Shown piece by piece: positions 60,621 through 64,000 of a stretch of DNA of 64,000 nt. Under the pieces are notes generated by a model. It saw nothing but the letters and a program-made list of their open reading frames with translations, did not search any database and was not told where the DNA came from. Made by a program: the position numbers and the translations under genes. This stretch comes from Halobacteriales archaeon QS_1_68_20 (GTDB lineage Archaea; Halobacteriota; Halobacteria; Halobacteriales; PXRE01). Position 1 is the first letter of the stretch, and the number at the start of each line of letters is the position of its first letter. The stretch is from NCBI GenBank assembly GCA_003021085.1, contig PXRE01000015.1, positions 97,234 to 161,233 of the forward strand. The letters are read 5' to 3'.

Positions 60621-62192
60621 TCAGTCGTGCCGGAAGGCCCGCTTGCCGGTGAACGCCATCGCCAGGCCGAGGTCGTCGCAGGCCTCGATCACGTCGTCGT
60701 CGTTGACCGACCCGCCTGGCTGGACGACGGCCTCGACGCCGGCCTCGGCGGCGGCCTCCACGCCGTCGGGGAACGGGAAGAACGCGTCGCTGGCCATGAC
60801 CGCGCCGTCGGCGGACTTGCCCTCGGCGTCGCGGTCGGCCTTCTTCGCGGCGAGTTCGACCGCGTCGACCCGGGAAACCTGGCCGGCACCGATGCCGACC
60901 GTCTCCGTCCCGGCCGCGAACGCGATGGCGTTGGACTTGACGTGCTTGACGACCTGCCAGGCGAACAGCATCGCCTCGACCTGCTCGTCGGTCGGGTCGC
61001 GTTCGGTGACGACCTCCAGGTCCTCGCGGGTGAGGCGCTGGCGGTCCCGTTGCTGGACGAGGCGGCCGCCGACGAGGTGCTTCTCCGCGACGCCGCCAGC
61101 GGGGCCGGCTAGATCATCGACGTCCAGCACGCGGAGGTCGTCCTTCTCCCGCAGGACCGCGAGCGCGTCGTCGGTGTACCCCGGCGCGACGACGACTTCC
61201 TTGAAGGAGTCGGTGATCGAGTCGGCCGTGATGGTGTCGCACGGACGGTTGAGCGCGACGACGCCGCCGAAGGCGCTCTTGGGGTCGGTCGCCAGCGCGT
61301 CGTCGTAGGCCTCGCCGATCGAGTCCGCGACCGCACACCCCGCGGGGTTGGTGTGCTTGATGACCGCGGCGGCCGGGTCTTCGAACTCCCGGACGAGGTT
61401 CAGCGCGGCGTCGGCGTCGTTGTAGTTGTTGTACGACAGCGCCTTCGCGCCCTCGTTGCGCTGGGTTGCGCCGACCACCGCGGCAGGACCGTCGACTTCG
61501 TCCGCGTAGACGGCGGCGTCCTGGTGGGGGTTCTCGCCGTACCGGAGTTCTCTGACGCGGTCGGCGGTCGCCAGGTATCGCTCCGGGAGGTCACCACCGT
61601 CGTCGCCGTCCACGGTGACCGTTCCCGCCGCTCGGTCGACCGTGACGCGACCCTCGGCGAACCACCGGACGGCCCGCGCGTACGCTCGCACGCCCGCGTC
61701 GCCCAGTCGCCGGCGGAGGTCGTCCTCGTCCCCGTAGACCGGGACCGGTTCCTGGGTCACGATCGGGAGGGTCCCCTCTTCGCCGGTGACGACGTGAACG
61801 GTGCTCCCCGAAACCGAGACGCCGGCCTCCAGCGCCTCCCTCCAGGCACCCGGGCCGGGGAACGCCGGGAGCAACGACGGGTGGACGTCGAGCACCGGTG
61901 GTGCGGCGTCGACGAACTCCGCCGTGGGGGTCCGGTCGTCCCCGTCCATGCAGACGAGGTCGACGCCGTGATCGTCGAGGACCGCGAGGACCCGCCGTTC
62001 GTGCTCGGTCCAGGTCTCGTCCTCGCCGGGGACGACGACTTCGGTGGGGACGCCCAGCGCCTCGGCTTTCCGGAGGACGGGGGCGTCCGGTTCGTCGGTC
62101 ACCACGACAGCGAGCGTCGCGCCACCCGGTTCCGACTCGGCCATCTCCACCAGGGCGCGGCCGCGGTCGCTGGTCAGGCCGGCGATCTTCAT
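60621..62192 (-). CDS. purNH: Fused GAR/AICAR formyltransferase
   Basis: A 523-residue fusion. Residues 1-190 resemble PurN glycinamide ribonucleotide formyltransferase (VLDVHPSLLPAFPG, GSTVHVVTGEEGTLPIVTQE). Residues 200-523 are the AICAR formyltransferase part of PurH (RELRYGENPHQDAA, LSYNNYNDADAALNLVREF, VIKHTNPAGCAVAD, GQVSRVDAVELAAKKA, ASDAFFPFPDGVE). The PurH IMP-cyclohydrolase domain is absent, so another enzyme (PurO in haloarchaea) must close the ring. It is divergent from purB. Confidence 0.92.
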   Translation of the reverse strand: MKIAGLTSDRGRALVEMAESEPGGATLAVVVTDEPDAPVLRKAEALGVPTEVVVPGEDETWTEHERRVLAVLDDHGVDLVCMDGDDRTPTAEFVDAAPPVLDVHPSLLPAFPGPGAWREALEAGVSVSGSTVHVVTGEEGTLPIVTQEPVPVYGDEDDLRRRLGDAGVRAYARAVRWFAEGRVTVDRAAGTVTVDGDDGGDLPERYLATADRVRELRYGENPHQDAAVYADEVDGPAAVVGATQRNEGAKALSYNNYNDADAALNLVREFEDPAAAVIKHTNPAGCAVADSIGEAYDDALATDPKSAFGGVVALNRPCDTITADSITDSFKEVVVAPGYTDDALAVLREKDDLRVLDVDDLAGPAGGVAEKHLVGGRLVQQRDRQRLTREDLEVVTERDPTDEQVEAMLFAWQVVKHVKSNAIAFAAGTETVGIGAGQVSRVDAVELAAKKADRDAEGKSADGAVMASDAFFPFPDGVEAAAEAGVEAVVQPGGSVNDDDVIEACDDLGLAMAFTGKRAFRHD

Positions 62193-62559
62193 GTTTGATC
62201 TGCCGGCAGCCGCAGGGAAAGGCGTTGCGGTCGAGACGTGGGTGGTATCCAAGTGTGTGGGTGTTTTTGTCCCTATATAGCGAGAATCGACGGACACATA
62301 TCCACGTACGAGTGTATCGACGACGTTCCTGGACCGCCACAGAAACTCGTGGGAGGGCGCTGGTGCCGAGGAGTCGTCGCAGTCCCCGGCCGGACCGGGA
62401 GACGCTCCGGATCGGCGACCGAGGCGGCACGCGCACCGCGTCGACCGAGGCGGTACACGCACCGCGTCGACCGAGGCGGTACACGCACCGCGGTCACGAC
62501 GCGTCGAACCGCGGGTCGACTCCGACACGGCTTTTAGGCGTCTCGTCGCAGTAACGCCC
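62193..62559. other. Divergent purNH/purB control region
   Basis: This gap of 367 bases has no gene. It holds a TATA-like CTATATAG at 62273-62280, three 26-bp tandem repeats (62417-62494), and the purB promoter TTTTAGGC (about 62531-62538) that gives a leaderless start. Confidence 0.65.
62417..62494 (+). repeat. Three tandem 26-bp repeats before purB
   Basis: Units at 62417-62442, 62443-62468 and 62469-62494 follow GACCGAGGCGGTACACGCAC then CGCGTC. Unit 1 differs at two positions and unit 3 at its last bases. They end about 35 bases before the purB TATA box. Confidence 0.88.
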
Positions 62560-63951
62560 ATGACCGACAGGAGCGCCCTCGACGCCGTCTCGCCGCTCGA
62601 CGGGCGGTACGCCCGCTACACCGAACCGCTCGTCCCCTTCGCCAGCGAGGGCGCGCTGATGCGGGCGCGCGTGCGCGTCGAAGTCGAGTACGTCCTGGCG
62701 CTCTCGGACCTGGAGGCGACTCCGCTGGAAATCGACCCGAACGTCAGTGTCTCCCTCCGGGGACTGTACGAGGACTTCGACGCCGAGGACGCCCGCCGGA
62801 TCAAGCGCATCGAGACCGAGGGGACCGACGACCGGCCCGCGACCAACCACGACGTGAAGGCCGTCGAGTACTTCGTCCGGGACGCGCTGGTCGAGCAGGG
62901 CCTGGACGAGGCGACGCCGTGGGTCCACTTCGCGCTCACCAGCGAGGACGTGAACAACCTCGCCCAGCGACTGCTGGTCCGCGGCGCCGTCGAGGAGGTG
63001 TTGCTCCCGGCGCTGGCGGACGTGCGGGACGCCCTCGCGGAGATGGCTCGCGAGCACGGCGACCTCCCGATGCTCGCGCGGACGCACGGCCAACCGGCGA
63101 CCCCGACCACCTTCGGCAAGGAGATGGCCGTCTACGCGTCCCGCCTGGGGCAGGCGATGGGGCGCGTCCGCGAGGCGACCGACGCGCTCGCCGGGAAACT
63201 GGCCGGGGCCTCCGGCACCTACGCCGCCCACCACGTCGCGTATCCGGAAATCGACTGGCAATCCTTCGCCCGCGAGTACGTCGCGGACTTCGGCCTAGAG
63301 CACGTCCCGCTCACGACCCAGGTCAACCCCTGCGACGACCTCGCCGCGCTGTTCGATGCCCTCCGCGGGGTCAACGACGTCCTGCTGGACCTCGACCGGG
63401 ACGCCTGGCTATACGTCTCCGACCGCTATCTCGGCCAGGAGGCCACCGAGGGCGAAACGGGGTCGTCGACGATGCCGCACAAGGTCAACCCCATCGACTT
63501 CGAGAACTCGGAGGGCAACCTCTCGAAGGCGAACTCGGACCTCTCGTTCCTGGCGGACTACGTGACCACCTCGCGGCTCCAGCGTGACCTCTCGGATTCG
63601 ACGGTCAAGCGCAACGTCGGCGCGGCGCTGGCGCACTGTTTGCTCGGGTACGTCAAGACGGCCGACGGACTCGCCAAGGTCGTCCCGAACGAGCGGGTCA
63701 TGCGCGAGGACCTGGAATCATCACCCGAGATCATCGGCGAGGCCGTCCAGACCATCCTCCGGCGTGAGGGCCACGAGGACGCCTACGAGCGCGTCAAGGA
63801 CCTCACGCGCGGCCGGGACGTGAGGATCGAGGACTTCCGTGATCTCTTCGAGGACCTGGACGTGGATCCGGCGACTCGCGGCGAACTGCTGGCGCTGGCT
63901 CCCGAGGGGTACACCGGACTCGCGGACGAACTCGCCGACGACCTCGAATAG
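62560..63951 (+). CDS. purB: Adenylosuccinate lyase
   Basis: A 463-residue lyase of the fumarase/aspartase superfamily acting twice in purine synthesis (SAICAR to AICAR, adenylosuccinate to AMP). The opening SPLDGRYARYTEPL, TSEDVNNLAQRLL, catalytic TSED and RTHGQPATPTTFGKE stretches, and the signature GSSTMPHKVNPIDFENSEGN are all present. ATG 62560 is leaderless relative to the TTTTAGGC box. Length is normal. It is functionally linked with divergent purNH. Confidence 0.96.
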   Translation: MTDRSALDAVSPLDGRYARYTEPLVPFASEGALMRARVRVEVEYVLALSDLEATPLEIDPNVSVSLRGLYEDFDAEDARRIKRIETEGTDDRPATNHDVKAVEYFVRDALVEQGLDEATPWVHFALTSEDVNNLAQRLLVRGAVEEVLLPALADVRDALAEMAREHGDLPMLARTHGQPATPTTFGKEMAVYASRLGQAMGRVREATDALAGKLAGASGTYAAHHVAYPEIDWQSFAREYVADFGLEHVPLTTQVNPCDDLAALFDALRGVNDVLLDLDRDAWLYVSDRYLGQEATEGETGSSTMPHKVNPIDFENSEGNLSKANSDLSFLADYVTTSRLQRDLSDSTVKRNVGAALAHCLLGYVKTADGLAKVVPNERVMREDLESSPEIIGEAVQTILRREGHEDAYERVKDLTRGRDVRIEDFRDLFEDLDVDPATRGELLALAPEGYTGLADELADDLE

Positions 63952-63977
63952 GCGAACCGGATGACGGCTAGTTGGTG

Positions 63978-64000
63978 TTACTCGATCTTCACGGCGCGCG
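63978..64000 (-). CDS. Possible 3' end of a gene continuing past the window
   Basis: On the minus strand the edge reads RAVKIE and then TAA (63978-63980). Convergent placement after purB is plausible, but seven codons are too few to identify anything. Confidence 0.25.

Noticed and set aside
62417..62494. CRISPR array
   Set aside because: Units are directly adjacent with no spacers and there are no cas genes; it is a plain tandem repeat.

Overview
The window is chromosomal DNA from an extremely halophilic archaeon (class Halobacteria). The evidence is high-GC coding sequence, very acidic proteins, a TFB transcription factor, TATA promoters about 25-30 bases upstream of start codons (often leaderless), an archaeal sn-glycerol-1-phosphate dehydrogenase, HalOD1 proteins, DUF7344-type regulators, a FolC-DHPS fusion and a phaRPEC cluster. 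The genus cannot be settled from sequence alone; a Haloarcula/Halomicrobium-like relative is a guess.

Layout. 0-3.3 kb: small regulators, a broken TrmB-type regulator at the edge, a cold-shock protein, a small Hsp20 without a normal start, and a single-domain flavoprotein. 3.3-15.7 kb: a chemotaxis island with two divergent cheW genes, a tightly overlapping cheY-cheB-cheA-cheC-cheC2-cheD-cheR operon, and a convergent transducer with a long acidic tail. 15.9-27.7 kb: metal export (Zn/Cd-type and Cu-type P1B ATPases), DUF302 protein, a membrane protein plus zinc-finger partner, purine salvage, DUF2270, a decayed ion channel, an MFS carrier and a VapBC pair. 27.7-28.7 kb is non-coding and leads into tfb. 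29.9-34.1 kb: a decayed LVIVD/PGF-CTERM protein, then polyhydroxyalkanoate metabolism (phaJ divergent from phaR-phaP-phaE-phaC). 34.3-49.8 kb: C2H2-type zinc proteins, an APC permease, a frameshifted lactate racemase, a frameshifted lipoprotein, an epimerase, egsA, a Nudix hydrolase, two related ABC-2 export modules (one with a broken ATPase), a regulator/membrane pair and an S9 peptidase. 49.8-57.8 kb: an IS5-like fragment, a glycosyltransferase, folCP, and a degraded class II lanthipeptide locus. 57.9-64 kb: Ste24-like protease, lipoproteins and the divergent purine genes purNH and purB.

The most interesting item is a 43-residue gene at 57646-57777, absent from simple long-gene annotation. 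It looks like a lanthipeptide precursor whose C-terminus is three consecutive four-residue Ser/Thr-x-x-Cys units (SISC-TFLC-SGGC). It lies convergently next to a lanM-like synthetase that is 5'-truncated, frameshifted, has Gln where a catalytic His is expected, and carries a 37-bp internal direct repeat.

The window also holds many disrupted genes (single-base frameshifts, a 38-bp deletion, in-frame stops, 5' truncations). Either this lineage has real decay around accessory genes, or the assembly carries indel errors; the large deletions and truncations favour at least partly real decay.
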